From NCBI RefSeq assembly GCF_006636205.1, contig NZ_VIGB01000003.1:5260501-5324500 (forward strand): a stretch of 64,000 nt of DNA, written 5' to 3'. The notes below the pieces were generated by a model that was not told the DNA's origin, ran no database searches, and saw only the letters and a list, made by a program, of their open reading frames with translations. Positions 31,217-39,675 of the stretch are shown one piece after another. This stretch comes from Kitasatospora acidiphila (GTDB lineage: Bacteria; Actinomycetota; Actinomycetes; Streptomycetales; Streptomycetaceae). Both the position numbers and the translations under genes were made by a program. The first letter of the stretch is position 1. Each line of letters opens with the position of its first letter.

Positions 31217-33052
31217 ATGGAATTCACCGTGCTTCCGGACAGCCCGGCCGGCGCCGCCCTGGCCCGCGAGCTGTGGGCGCCCCAGCGCATCGACCACGGG
31301 TCGGGCCGGCCCTGGATCCTGGGCGACTGGCCCGCCGCCGAGGCCACCGTGGTCGAGGCGGGGGACCGGCGCCTGGCGGTACTGGGCCGCACCCGGCTGG
31401 ACCCGGCGGCCGCCCGGGCGGCGCTCGGCCGGATGAACTCGCTGCACGACGCGGACACACTCGCGGCCCGGTTGCCCGGGGTCTGCCATCTGGCCGTCTC
31501 GATGGACGGCCGCACCCGGATCCAGGGTTCCGTCTTCGGTGCGCGGCAGGTCTTCAGCGCCGTCGTCGACGGCGTCACCGTGGCGGCCGGCTCGGTGGCA
31601 CCGCTGCTGGCCCTCACCGACGCGGGCATCGACGAGACCCTGCTCGCCGCCGCCCTGCTCGCACCGGGCGGCGCACCCTGGCCGATCGCCCAGCGGCCGG
31701 TTCGCCGCGGCATCGACCCGCTGCGAACCGGGCACTGGCTCCGCCTCGACCCCGACGGGCGGTCCCGGCAGGTCCGGTGGTGGCGGTTGCCGCCGGCGTC
31801 GCTCTCGCTCGCAGAAGGGGCGCGGGCCCTGCGCGCGGCACTGACCGAGGCCATCGAGGTGCGAGTGGCCGCGGCCGACCGGGTCAGCGCCGACCTGTCC
31901 GGCGGCCTCGACTCCACCAGCCTGTGCTTCCTGGCCGACGCCGCCGGTGCCGACCTGATCACCTATCACATCACGCCGAGCGACACCGTCAACGCGGACA
32001 CCGGATGGGCCCAGCGGGCCGCCGCCCTGCTCCCCGGGGGCCGGCACCACACCTTCGCCGCCGACCGGGCGGAGAACCTGTTCGACGTCGGCTACTCGGC
32101 CGAGCATCCGAACTCGACCCCCGAAGGCCCGGCGAACTGGGCCAACGGACTCCCGCACATCCGGGACCTGGCGCAGCGGGCCGTGCTGGAGGGCGCGACC
32201 CTGCACCTGACCGGCTTCGGCGGCGATGAGCTGTTCGGCCGGCTGCCCGTGAACGCGTGGTCCCTGGTCCGAGCCCGACCGCTGTACGGCCTGGTGGTGG
32301 CGAACCGCTACCGGCTGGCCAGCCGCTGGCCGCTGGGCGCCACGGTGCGCGGACTGGCGAACCGGTCCGGCTTCGCGGAACACCTGCGCGCGGCCGCCGC
32401 GCTGATCGACACGCCGCCCCGGCTGCCCGAATGGCCCGAGCTCGGCTGGGTGCCGGCGCCCCGGATGCCCCGCTGGGCCACGCCGGAGGCGGTGGCCGCG
32501 GTCCGCCGGCTGCTCGTCTCGACCGCCGCCCAGGCCCCCGAGCCGTTGGACGCCGACCGCAGTCGGCACCAGGCCCTGGTCTCGCTGGTCTGGGAGGGCG
32601 CGACGATCCGTCAGGTCAACACCCTGCTGGAGGGAACGGGCATCACCTGGGACGCGCCGTACCTCGACGACCGGGTGGTCGCTGCGGCGCTCGCCACCCG
32701 GATCGACGGGCGGCTTGCCACCGGGCGCTTCAAGCCGCTGCTGACCGAGGCGCTGCGGGACGTGGTCCCCGCCGAGCTGCTGGCCCGCACCGACAAGGGC
32801 GAGTACAGCGCCGAGTCGTACCGCGGCCTGGCACGCAACCGGGCCCGGCTGCTGGAGCTCTGCGAGGACTCGCGACTGGCCCGGCTCGGTCTGATCGACC
32901 CGGCGGCACTGCGTGCGGAGCTGCTCGACCCCCGGGCGCGGTCCCAGTACCTGGCGCCCATCGAGGCCACCGTGGCCGGCGAAGGTTGGCTGCGATCGCA
33001 CGACGGGACGGTGCGAGCCGCGTCCCGCAGGACCGTGGGAGACCCCAGATGA
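31217..33052 (+). CDS. Lasso peptide cyclase (asparagine-synthetase-like, C protein)
   Basis: The protein is 611 aa. The N-terminal part is a glutaminase-like fold without a catalytic Cys2. The synthetase domain holds the ATP pyrophosphatase loop SADLSGGLDSTSLCFLA (about residue 225), GFGGDELFGR and a C-terminal DKGEYSAESYRGLARNR segment typical of lasso cyclases. It adenylates Asp9 and forms the isopeptide bond with the core N-terminus. The same enzyme must accept Cys1 and Thr1 cores. The gene starts 68 bp after precursor A2, and its stop overlaps the next ATG (ATGA). Confidence 0.93.
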   Translation: MEFTVLPDSPAGAALARELWAPQRIDHGSGRPWILGDWPAAEATVVEAGDRRLAVLGRTRLDPAAARAALGRMNSLHDADTLAARLPGVCHLAVSMDGRTRIQGSVFGARQVFSAVVDGVTVAAGSVAPLLALTDAGIDETLLAAALLAPGGAPWPIAQRPVRRGIDPLRTGHWLRLDPDGRSRQVRWWRLPPASLSLAEGARALRAALTEAIEVRVAAADRVSADLSGGLDSTSLCFLADAAGADLITYHITPSDTVNADTGWAQRAAALLPGGRHHTFAADRAENLFDVGYSAEHPNSTPEGPANWANGLPHIRDLAQRAVLEGATLHLTGFGGDELFGRLPVNAWSLVRARPLYGLVVANRYRLASRWPLGATVRGLANRSGFAEHLRAAAALIDTPPRLPEWPELGWVPAPRMPRWATPEAVAAVRRLLVSTAAQAPEPLDADRSRHQALVSLVWEGATIRQVNTLLEGTGITWDAPYLDDRVVAAALATRIDGRLATGRFKPLLTEALRDVVPAELLARTDKGEYSAESYRGLARNRARLLELCEDSRLARLGLIDPAALRAELLDPRARSQYLAPIEATVAGEGWLRSHDGTVRAASRRTVGDPR

Positions 33053-33312
33053 AGCTCAGCCTTGCCCGTGACGTCACCCTGACGCCCATCGAGACCGGAG
33101 CCGTGCTGCTCGACGGGCGGCACGGCCGGTACTGGAAGCTCAACGGATCCGGTGCCGCGGTGCTGCGCGGCCTGCTCGACGGCGACGCACCCGAGGCGGT
33201 CGCCGCGGGCCTTACCGCCGGCACGGAGGTGGCCGACGACGAGGCCTGCCGCGACGTGTGGGCCCTCATCGAGGCCCTGAGCTCGGCCAGACTCGTGGAG
33301 GTCGGGTCATGA
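33049..33312 (+). CDS. Lasso RiPP recognition element (PqqD-like B1 protein)
   Basis: The protein is 87 aa of PqqD-like wHTH fold (LARDVTLTPIETGAVLLDGRHGRYWKLNGSGAAVLRGLLDG, then a C-terminal helical part). It binds the YxxPxLxxxG leader motif and delivers the precursor to the protease. The ATG overlaps the cyclase stop codon by ATGA, so translation is coupled. In this cluster the protease is split into separate B1 and B2 genes, as usual in actinobacteria. Confidence 0.92.
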   Translation: MKLSLARDVTLTPIETGAVLLDGRHGRYWKLNGSGAAVLRGLLDGDAPEAVAAGLTAGTEVADDEACRDVWALIEALSSARLVEVGS

Positions 33313-33416
33313 GCGAGCGTTGGGGGCACTCCCGGCCGGAGGCTGGGGGAGAGGTCATCATCGAAAGGCGCGTACGGGCGAATGCCCCCGCCGAGCTCTG
33401 CGAGGTGGGCGCATGA
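33309..33416 (+). CDS. Candidate 35-aa ORF coupled between lasso B1 and B2 genes
   Basis: The ORF starts with an ATG that overlaps the B1 stop (ATGA) and ends with a TGA that overlaps the B2 start (ATGA at 33413-33416). The product has no recognisable domain (begins MSERWGHSRPEAGG, ends LCEVGA). Its first half is made of a dispersed repeat that also occurs at 61028-61060, so it may have arisen by insertion of that repeat. It may serve only to carry ribosomes from B1 to B2 rather than as a functional peptide. Confidence 0.45.
   Translation: MSERWGHSRPEAGGEVIIERRVRANAPAELCEVGA
33321..33352. repeat. Dispersed GC-rich repeat element, copy 1
   Basis: TGGGGGCACTCCCGGCCGGA, then GGCTGGGGGAGA, is almost identical to the element at 61028-61060. 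It contains complementary arms (CTCCC...GGGAG) that can fold. I recall near-identical elements scattered through streptomycete intergenic DNA but cannot name a family. Here it lies inside the lasso operon. Confidence 0.65.
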
Positions 33417-33841
33417 GTACCCCCGGCGTCGCCGAGTACGCGCCGCGCCTGCCACTGCGCCGGCAGCTCGCCCCCAGGTGCGCCGCCGGCGCGGCCCGGT
33501 TGCTGGTCCAGCTGCCCCCGGCGCGGCTGGGCAGGGTGCTGGGGGCGCTCAGCCGGGGCTCCCGGCCCGCCGGCTACGCCCAGGCCGCCCGCGCCCGGCA
33601 GTCGGTGGTCTCGGTCAGCACCCGCTGCGCCGGCCTGGGCTGCCTGCAGCGGTCCGTGGCCACCGCCCTGCTGTGCCGGGCCCGGGGCCGCTGGCCCGAC
33701 TGGTGCACCGGATTCCGCGTCGAACCGTTCGGCGCGCACGCCTGGGTCGAGGCCGATGGACGGCCGGTGGACGAGCCGGGCGGACTCACCGTGTTCCGCA
33801 CCGTGCTGGCGGTGCGCTGCCCCGAGGGGAGCCGGTCATGA
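33413..33841 (+). CDS. Lasso leader peptidase (transglutaminase-like B2 protein)
   Basis: The protein is 142 aa from the ATG at 33413. It has a bacterial transglutaminase-like cysteine-protease fold with Cys in STRCAGLGCLQRS, His in FGAHAWVE and Asp in GRPVDEPGG, the usual C-H-D triad of lasso B2 enzymes. It removes the leader after the residue following Thr(-2). The longer frame from 33320 covers the dispersed repeat and is unlikely. Its start overlaps the 35-aa ORF and its stop overlaps the ABC ATPase ATG (ATGA). Confidence 0.93.
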   Translation: MSTPGVAEYAPRLPLRRQLAPRCAAGAARLLVQLPPARLGRVLGALSRGSRPAGYAQAARARQSVVSVSTRCAGLGCLQRSVATALLCRARGRWPDWCTGFRVEPFGAHAWVEADGRPVDEPGGLTVFRTVLAVRCPEGSRS

Positions 33842-34803
33842 CCGCGATCCGCACCGAGGGCCTCTACGCCTTCTACGGCAGCAACCCGGCCGTCAACGGG
33901 CTCGATCTGGCCGTCCCCGACGGTGTGACCTTCGGCTTCCTCGGCCCGAACGGCGCCGGCAAGACGACCACCATCAGCATGCTGACCACGCTGCTCAAGC
34001 CCACCGCGGGCCGGGCGGAGGTGGCAGGATTCGACGTCGCGACCCGGCCGGACGAGGTCCGCCGCCGGATCGGCATCGTCTTCCAGGAGTCGACCCTCGA
34101 CGTGGACCTGACCGCGGCCGAGAACCTCCGCTTCCAGGCGGAGCTGCGCGGCCTCGGACGCCGTGCGGCGCGCCGTGCGGCCGGTGAACTCCTCGATCTG
34201 ATGGAGCTGTCCGACCGCGGCAGGGTCAAGGTCCGCCAGTTCTCCGCCGGGCTGCGGCGCCGCCTGGAAGTCGCCCGCGGGCTGCTCGGTACACCGCGGG
34301 TGCTCTTCCTCGACGAGCCGACCACCGGTCTCGACGTGCAGACCCGTGCCGCCGTCTGGGAGCACCTGGAGGTGCTCCGGCGGGAGCGGGGCATCACGGT
34401 CTTCTTCACCACCCACCAGCTGGAGGAGGCCGAGCACTGCGACCGGATCGCGATCATCGACCACGGCGAGCTGATCACCCAGGGGACGCCGGCGGAGCTG
34501 AAGTCGGTGATCGGGTCCGACCTGGTGGTGCTGCGCACCGAGGACGACGCGCGAGCCGCCGGCGCCATCACCGACCGCTTCGGGCTGGCCGCGGAGCCGA
34601 CCCCGGACGGGCTGCTGCTCAGGGTCGCCGACGGCGCCGCCCTGGTGCCCCGGCTCTGCACCGAACTGGGAGTGGGCGTACGGGCGGTGTCGGTCGCACC
34701 GCCGACCCTCGACGACGTCTTCCTGCACCACACCGGCACCGCCGTCCGGGAGAGCACCGCGGACCGGAAGATGCTCAGCAGCCTCGGGGAGGGCCTGCGA
34801 TGA
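33838..34803 (+). CDS. ABC transporter ATP-binding protein (lasso peptide export/immunity)
   Basis: The protein is 321 aa of the ABC-2/DrrA type. Walker A GPNGAGKTT (about residue 40), signature FSAGLRRRLEVARGLL, Walker B VLFLDEPTTGLD, and the H-loop in FFTTHQLEEAEHCDRI are all intact. A C-terminal regulatory extension of about 80 residues (VLRTEDDARAAGAI onward) is typical of DrrA-like subunits. It overlaps both neighbours by 4 bp, so it is part of the lasso operon and probably exports both peptides. Confidence 0.92.
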   Translation: MTAIRTEGLYAFYGSNPAVNGLDLAVPDGVTFGFLGPNGAGKTTTISMLTTLLKPTAGRAEVAGFDVATRPDEVRRRIGIVFQESTLDVDLTAAENLRFQAELRGLGRRAARRAAGELLDLMELSDRGRVKVRQFSAGLRRRLEVARGLLGTPRVLFLDEPTTGLDVQTRAAVWEHLEVLRRERGITVFFTTHQLEEAEHCDRIAIIDHGELITQGTPAELKSVIGSDLVVLRTEDDARAAGAITDRFGLAAEPTPDGLLLRVADGAALVPRLCTELGVGVRAVSVAPPTLDDVFLHHTGTAVRESTADRKMLSSLGEGLR

Positions 34804-35657
34804 CCCGCACCGACACCCTGCCGGCCGTCCAGGTCGCCGCCCCGGCGGCCACCGACCGGCCGCGGCACGTGCTGCGCCCGGTCGCCCTGCTGTGGCGGCG
34901 GGAGATGACCCGGCTGCGCCACAATCCGACGCGCCTGGCCCTGGGGCTGGTCACGCCACTGCTGTTCCTGCTGGTGCTGGGCACCGGACTGAACGCGGCC
35001 GGCGGGCTCGGGCAGGCCCAACTGCACGACTACCGGGCCTTCCTGTTCCCCGGAGCGGTGGTGATGTCGGTGCAGGCACCGGCCATCGCGGTGGGTATCT
35101 CGCTGGTGTGGGACCGCCGGATCGGCGTGCTCCGGCAGATGCTGGTCGCGCCGGTGAAGCGGTGGAGCATCGTGCTCGGCCTCGCACTCGGCGGTGCCAC
35201 CACGGGCGGGATCTACGGCCTGGCGGTGCTCGCCATCGCCGGCGTCGCCGGCGTCCACTACACGCCGATGCTGCTGGTGGCGGTGCTCGAACTGCTGCTC
35301 ATCGCCCTGCTGTTCACCGCCCTCGGGCTCCTGGCGGCCGTGACGGTCCGTCAGGTCGACACCTTCCAGATCGTGGTGAGCCTCGGCCTGATGCCGCTGA
35401 TGCTCTTCTCCGGGGCGATGTTCCCACCGGCGGGGCTGCCCGGCTGGCTCGACGCCGTCGTCAAGCTGAACCCGCTCACCTACGGCGTCGACGCGGTCCG
35501 CCGGACGCTGCCGGGGGGCAATCCACTCGGCGCCGGCCAGTCCCGACTGCTGCTCTGGGGCTGGCAACCGCCGGTGATCGCCGAGTTGGGGCTGATCGCG
35601 TCCCTCTGCGTGGTCGCGCTCAGTCTGGCCACGCACCGCTTCTCCCGCTCGCAGTGA
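34800..35657 (+). CDS. ABC-2 type transporter permease
   Basis: The protein is 285 aa with about six hydrophobic helices (FPGAVVMSVQAPAIAVGISL, IVLGLALGGATTGGIYGLAV, LLVAVLELLLIALLFTALGL and others) and the DrrB-like NPLTYGVDAVRRTLPGG motif before the last helix. It forms the membrane part of the exporter with the preceding ATPase, whose stop codon overlaps its ATG. Confidence 0.92.
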   Translation: MTRTDTLPAVQVAAPAATDRPRHVLRPVALLWRREMTRLRHNPTRLALGLVTPLLFLLVLGTGLNAAGGLGQAQLHDYRAFLFPGAVVMSVQAPAIAVGISLVWDRRIGVLRQMLVAPVKRWSIVLGLALGGATTGGIYGLAVLAIAGVAGVHYTPMLLVAVLELLLIALLFTALGLLAAVTVRQVDTFQIVVSLGLMPLMLFSGAMFPPAGLPGWLDAVVKLNPLTYGVDAVRRTLPGGNPLGAGQSRLLLWGWQPPVIAELGLIASLCVVALSLATHRFSRSQ

Positions 35658-35708
35658 GGCGGTGGCCACCGTGCCGGCCCGGCAGACCATCAGACGCGGA
35701 GTGACCCG

Positions 35709-37034
35709 ATGACCCGGATCACGGTGGCACTCACCGGCGACTGCATGGCCACCAGGGGCGCGCTGATCACCACCGACCCGGCCGCCGCCCGCCTCGGGGA
35801 GCTGCTGGGCGCGGTGGACTTCGCCGTCACCAACCTGGAGGTGGTCCCCGGTGACGGCCGCGGCCACCCGGTGCACAACGCCGTGAGCGGCGGCGGACTG
35901 ATCGCGGACGCCCGGGTGCTGGACGAGATCGCGGCCGCGGGCTTCACCGTGCTCGGCTGCGCCAACAACCACGCGCTGGACCTGGGCGTGGCCGGCCTGC
36001 TCGGCACCGCGGAGCTGCTGCACGCGAAGGGGATCCCGTACGCCGGGATCGGCCCCGACCTCACCGCGGCACGCCGCCCGGTCTACGTCGACCGCCCGGC
36101 CGGCAGCCTGGCGCTGATCTCCTGCAGCTCGACCTTCCTGCCCGGCCAGGAGGCCGCCGACCCGTCACCGGACCTGCCCGGCCGCCCCGGCCTGAACCCG
36201 CTGCGCTGTGGCGCCACCGTGTGGGTGACGGCGGATCAGCTGAGCGTGCTGCGGCAGATCGACGCCGAGACGGGCCTGAGGGCCCGCCGCGCCGAGGCCC
36301 GCACCCTGCTCGGCGTCGACCCCGCGCTGCCGCCGGGCCGCGACCGGTGCGAGCTCTTCGGCACCCGGTTCCGGGTGGCGGCCGAGCCGGGCTTCAGCAC
36401 CGAGTGCGACCCGAGGGACCTCGACGGCATCGCGAGCTGGGTGGCCGAGGCCCGCCGCCGGGCGGACGTGGTGGTGGTCAGCGTGCACTCCCACGAGCCG
36501 GGCGAGTCCCGGCGGGACCCGGCCGAGTTCCTGCGGGCCTTCGCGCACCGGATGATCGACGAGGGCGCCGACGCGGTGGCCGGGCACGGCCCGCACTTCC
36601 TGCGCGGCGTGGAGCTGTACCGGGGCAGACCGATCTTCTACAGCCTCGGGAACGTCGTCAGCCAGCTCGAACTGTCCGACCACGTCCCGGCCGAGGACTA
36701 CGCGAGGCTCCCGCTCCCCGGTCCGCTCACCCCCGGGCGCTACTTCGACGAGCTCGGCGGCCACGGCCGCCGCCTGTTCGCCCCGCACCGCGAGTACTGG
36801 CAGTCCGTGGTCCCGCTGCTCACCTTCCTCGACGGCGACCTGGTGGACGTCCGGCTCCACCCGGTCTCCCTCGGCTTCGGCCAACCGGTGCACCGCCGCG
36901 GCCGCCCGCGCCTCGCGGACCGGGGCGAGGCCGCGGAGATCCTCACCGACCTGGCCCGCCTCGCCGAGCCCTATGCCACCACCGTCACGGTGCCGGACAC
37001 CGGCCCGGGCGAGCTGCTGCTCGACGGACCGTGA
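35709..37034 (+). CDS. CapA-family metallophosphatase-like protein
   Basis: The protein is 441 aa. CapA/PgsA-type calcineurin-like motifs occur in order: ALTGDCM, FAVTNLEVV, GCANNHALDLG, VVVSVHSHEP and GHGPHFLRGVELY, then FYSLGNVV. No signal peptide or membrane helix is visible, so it is probably cytoplasmic. The family includes the poly-gamma-glutamate protein CapA, for which amide-ligase-associated or hydrolase roles have been proposed. Here it ends the lasso operon (51 bp after the permease, GGAG ribosome site), suggesting peptide tailoring or self-protection. I know of no established role for CapA in lasso synthesis. Confidence 0.85.
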   Translation: MTRITVALTGDCMATRGALITTDPAAARLGELLGAVDFAVTNLEVVPGDGRGHPVHNAVSGGGLIADARVLDEIAAAGFTVLGCANNHALDLGVAGLLGTAELLHAKGIPYAGIGPDLTAARRPVYVDRPAGSLALISCSSTFLPGQEAADPSPDLPGRPGLNPLRCGATVWVTADQLSVLRQIDAETGLRARRAEARTLLGVDPALPPGRDRCELFGTRFRVAAEPGFSTECDPRDLDGIASWVAEARRRADVVVVSVHSHEPGESRRDPAEFLRAFAHRMIDEGADAVAGHGPHFLRGVELYRGRPIFYSLGNVVSQLELSDHVPAEDYARLPLPGPLTPGRYFDELGGHGRRLFAPHREYWQSVVPLLTFLDGDLVDVRLHPVSLGFGQPVHRRGRPRLADRGEAAEILTDLARLAEPYATTVTVPDTGPGELLLDGP

Positions 37035-37156
37035 GATCCGACACCCCGCCAGGAAGCGACCCGCCCTCAGCTCAGGGTTTTCGCATATGCACTGCAAGCA
37101 CTCTACGGTCATATAGTCTCACTTAGTGCAGTGAGTGAGCCCTGGGGGAGGGGCCC

Positions 37157-37462
37157 ATGGCAGATATCGAAGTGAACTTAGGGGAGTTGCGAGCCTCGGC
37201 GGGGATGGAGCGCGGCATCGGCGATGACCTGGCAACGCCGATATCGACCGCGGTGACCTCGGCGTCGACGGCAGCCGGGAAGCTGACCGGCTGGTCGTTG
37301 TCCGGTGCGGTGCAGACCTTGGCGGACGGCTGGAAGTCGCCCCTGGGCACCATGCGACAGCGAGTCATCGACACCGCGAGCAACCTTGACACCTGCGCTC
37401 AGAACCACGAGCAGAACGACCGAGCCGTGGCCCAGCAGTTCCCGACGCAGGGAGGGTCATGA
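37157..37462 (+). CDS. Small WXG100-like helical protein
   Basis: The protein is 101 aa and mostly alpha-helical, with no signal peptide. The N-terminal section MADIEVNLGELRASAGMERG and the central SGAVQTLADGWKSPLGTMRQ resemble the W-centred turn of ESX/WXG100-type proteins, although WXG itself is not exact. GGGGGAGG lies upstream of the ATG, and TATAGT at about 37112 may be a -10. It overlaps the alpha/beta hydrolase gene by ATGA, making a coupled pair. The inferred role is a secretion partner of the hydrolase. Confidence 0.7.
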   Translation: MADIEVNLGELRASAGMERGIGDDLATPISTAVTSASTAAGKLTGWSLSGAVQTLADGWKSPLGTMRQRVIDTASNLDTCAQNHEQNDRAVAQQFPTQGGS

Positions 37463-39050
37463 GCACCCCCTACTCCCTGCTGCTGGCGTTCGATCCCCAG
37501 CCGCTGCACGATGCGGCCAAGAACTGGCGCGGGCTGGCCCAGGCGGTACAGGCGGCGACCACGCAACAACGCGCCAAGGTGCACGCACCGCTGTTGAACT
37601 CCTGGAAGGGCAATGATGCCCAGGCGGCTTTCGCCTTCATGGAGAACACCGAAGAGCAGTTCGGGCTGGTGCAGAGCAATGCCGAGGGTGCCGCAGTGGT
37701 CATGGACACCATCGCCGATCGGATCTACCAGGCCCAGACCAATCTCACCAACGCGGTCCAGCGTGCCCAGCAGGCCGGTCTGACGGTCGGCGACGACGGA
37801 ACCATCCAGCAGCCCCCGCGAACCGGCATGGACCACCATGACCCTGACGCCGAGGCCGCCTATCAGGCTCTGGACAACACCCGCGGCGACATCCAGGGGC
37901 GTATCAACACCGCACTGAAGGACGCTCAGGACGCGAGCGATCAAGGGGCGAAGGCCCTCGGCGACCTCCATCCGGACTTCCTCACCCAGAACACGCCCTA
38001 TGCCCTGGACGTGGCCTCGGGTAATGCCAGCAACGCCCTGGCGGAGATCAACTACACGGGTGCCATGCCGGACGGCAAGGACCCCCAGCAGAACGCCACC
38101 TGGTGGAAGGGGCTGACCCCGGACCAGCAGCAGGCCTACATCTCGTTGTACCCGAGTGCCGTCGGGGCCATGGACGGGCTGCCCACCGTGGCCCGCGACG
38201 AGGCCAACCGACTGGTCCTCGACCGGAAGATCGACGAAGCCAGGTACGACACGGGCATCGCCTACGGTTCCGCCGACGCCCAGGCGCGTCTGAACAGCCT
38301 GGAGAACATCAGGGAGAAGCTCGACGCGAACTCCGGCAACGACGAGATGCACCAGGTGTACCTGCTGGGGATCGATCCCGACGCCCACAACGGCCGGGCG
38401 ATCGTGGCGGCCGGAAACCCTGACTACGCGCAGAACACGGCGGTCTTCGTGCCCGGCATGAACACCAACCTGGCGGGCGTACCCGACCAGGTCAATCGCA
38501 TGAAGCAGTTGCAGGGGGTGGCGGAGCAAGAGGCCAGCCCCGGAGACAAGACGGCGGTGATCTCCTGGCTCGGCTACGAGGCACCCAGCGACCTCGCGGT
38601 GACGAGTACGCACAACGCCGAGGCCGGCGCCGCTGACCTACGCCGTTTCACGCAGGGCATCCGGGTCGCGCAGAGCCCCTATGAGTGCAGCCACCTCACG
38701 GTCATGGGCCACAGCTACGGCACCACCGTGGTCGGGGCGGCCGCCAGTGCGGACGGCGGCCTGCACGCCGACGACATCATCGCCCTCGCCAGCCCCGGTA
38801 TGGACGTCGACCACGCCTCCGACCTCAACATCGACCCCAACCACGTGTGGATCGGCACCGCACGCGACGACCCAGCCCAGGAGGTCGACGGCGCTCTCGG
38901 CGCGCAGCCGGTGTACCAGGACTTCGGGGGCAGCGGTTCATCGTCGACACCCATGGGCATGACGGTTACTGGGGCGACGGCAGTCAGAGCCTGGAGAACC
39001 AGGCCAGGATCATCGCTGGCAAGCCACCTAGGCAGGCCCCGACACCGTGA
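37459..39050 (+). pseudogene. Alpha/beta hydrolase (DUF1023) with WXG-like N-terminus, one-base frameshift
   Basis: The protein is about 530 aa when repaired. The first about 150 residues are WXG-like helices (NSWKGNDAQAAFAFMENTEEQF); the rest is a DUF1023 hydrolase with nucleophile elbow MGHSYGTTVVG. At the G5 run 38926-38930 the frame breaks. With one more G the sequence reads DFGGQRFIVDTHGHDGYW, then SQSLENQARIIAGKPP, the family's normal end, stopping at 39050, where the TGA overlaps the next gene's GTG. As sequenced, the open frame runs on with Arg/Pro-rich junk to 39372. The GTGA overlap argues that the 39050 stop is the real one. Confidence 0.83.
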
Positions 39051-39568
39051 TCACGATGAAGCCGCGCCGCCTGTTGGCTGTCATCCTCTTGATCGGCTGC
39101 CTTGGAGCCTGCACGAACAGCCGGTCGGACAAGGATGCTCCGCTGCCCGTCAAGTCGAAGAGCGACGCCCAGGCAGGGGCACAGCAGATGACCGAGCATC
39201 TGGCGCAGGCCGCCGGCATCCAGATCACCCCTGGCCCCGCCAAGGTGCTGTTCACCCCCTGCGTCGGTCGCAACGGCGAGACGGCGCCGGACGACCGCTA
39301 CGCCCTGATGTACTCCGTCTTCAGCGCCGTCCCGCTCGGGCAGCATCCGGAGGCCGTTCGCAAGGCTCGTGACGCCATGACCAACGAGGGCGTGGACGTC
39401 ACGGACTACCAGGAGACCGACAAGGACGGGAAGGTGGACGCCCTGGTGTGGGGCTATGACAAGAGTGACAACTTCCTTGTGATCTCCTCCTCAGGTCTGG
39501 GCTCTGACCGCATGTTCCTGAGCGTCCACACCCCTTGCCTGATGCCGCCGACTTCTGCCACCCCGTGA
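39047..39568 (+). CDS. Small lipoprotein of unknown function
   Basis: The protein is 173 aa from the GTG at 39047, overlapping the hydrolase stop. The N-terminus has basic residues, a hydrophobic stretch and a lipobox LGAC (LLAVILLIGCLGACTN, Cys about residue 22), so it is predicted to be membrane-anchored outside. The mature part has four more Cys at most and no known domain. It is coupled to the hydrolase and WXG-like gene, so the three probably act together at the cell surface. Confidence 0.78.
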   Translation: MITMKPRRLLAVILLIGCLGACTNSRSDKDAPLPVKSKSDAQAGAQQMTEHLAQAAGIQITPGPAKVLFTPCVGRNGETAPDDRYALMYSVFSAVPLGQHPEAVRKARDAMTNEGVDVTDYQETDKDGKVDALVWGYDKSDNFLVISSSGLGSDRMFLSVHTPCLMPPTSATP

Positions 39569-39597
39569 TGTGCCCTCAATGTGCCCCAGCGGCCTGA

Positions 39598-39654
39598 TGA
39601 CGGCTGCTCACCTCCCCGATCGGACGACCCCAGCGGGGAGGTGAGCAGCCGTCA
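39598..39654. terminator. Strong 21-bp stem terminator
   Basis: TGACGGCTGCTCACCTCCCC followed by G (39598-39618) pairs perfectly with 39634-39654 around a 15-nt loop. It lies between the convergent lipoprotein gene and the reverse-strand gene at 39676 and probably ends both transcripts. Confidence 0.9.
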
Positions 39655-39675
39655 GAAGTGCGCCGCTGGCAACGG

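Noticed and set aside
39051..39372. Continuation of the alpha/beta hydrolase frame to a 637-aa protein
   Set aside because: The tail is Arg/Pro-rich and family-unlike, whereas one added G in the run at 38926-38930 restores the normal DUF1023 ending and a GTGA overlap with the lipoprotein gene.
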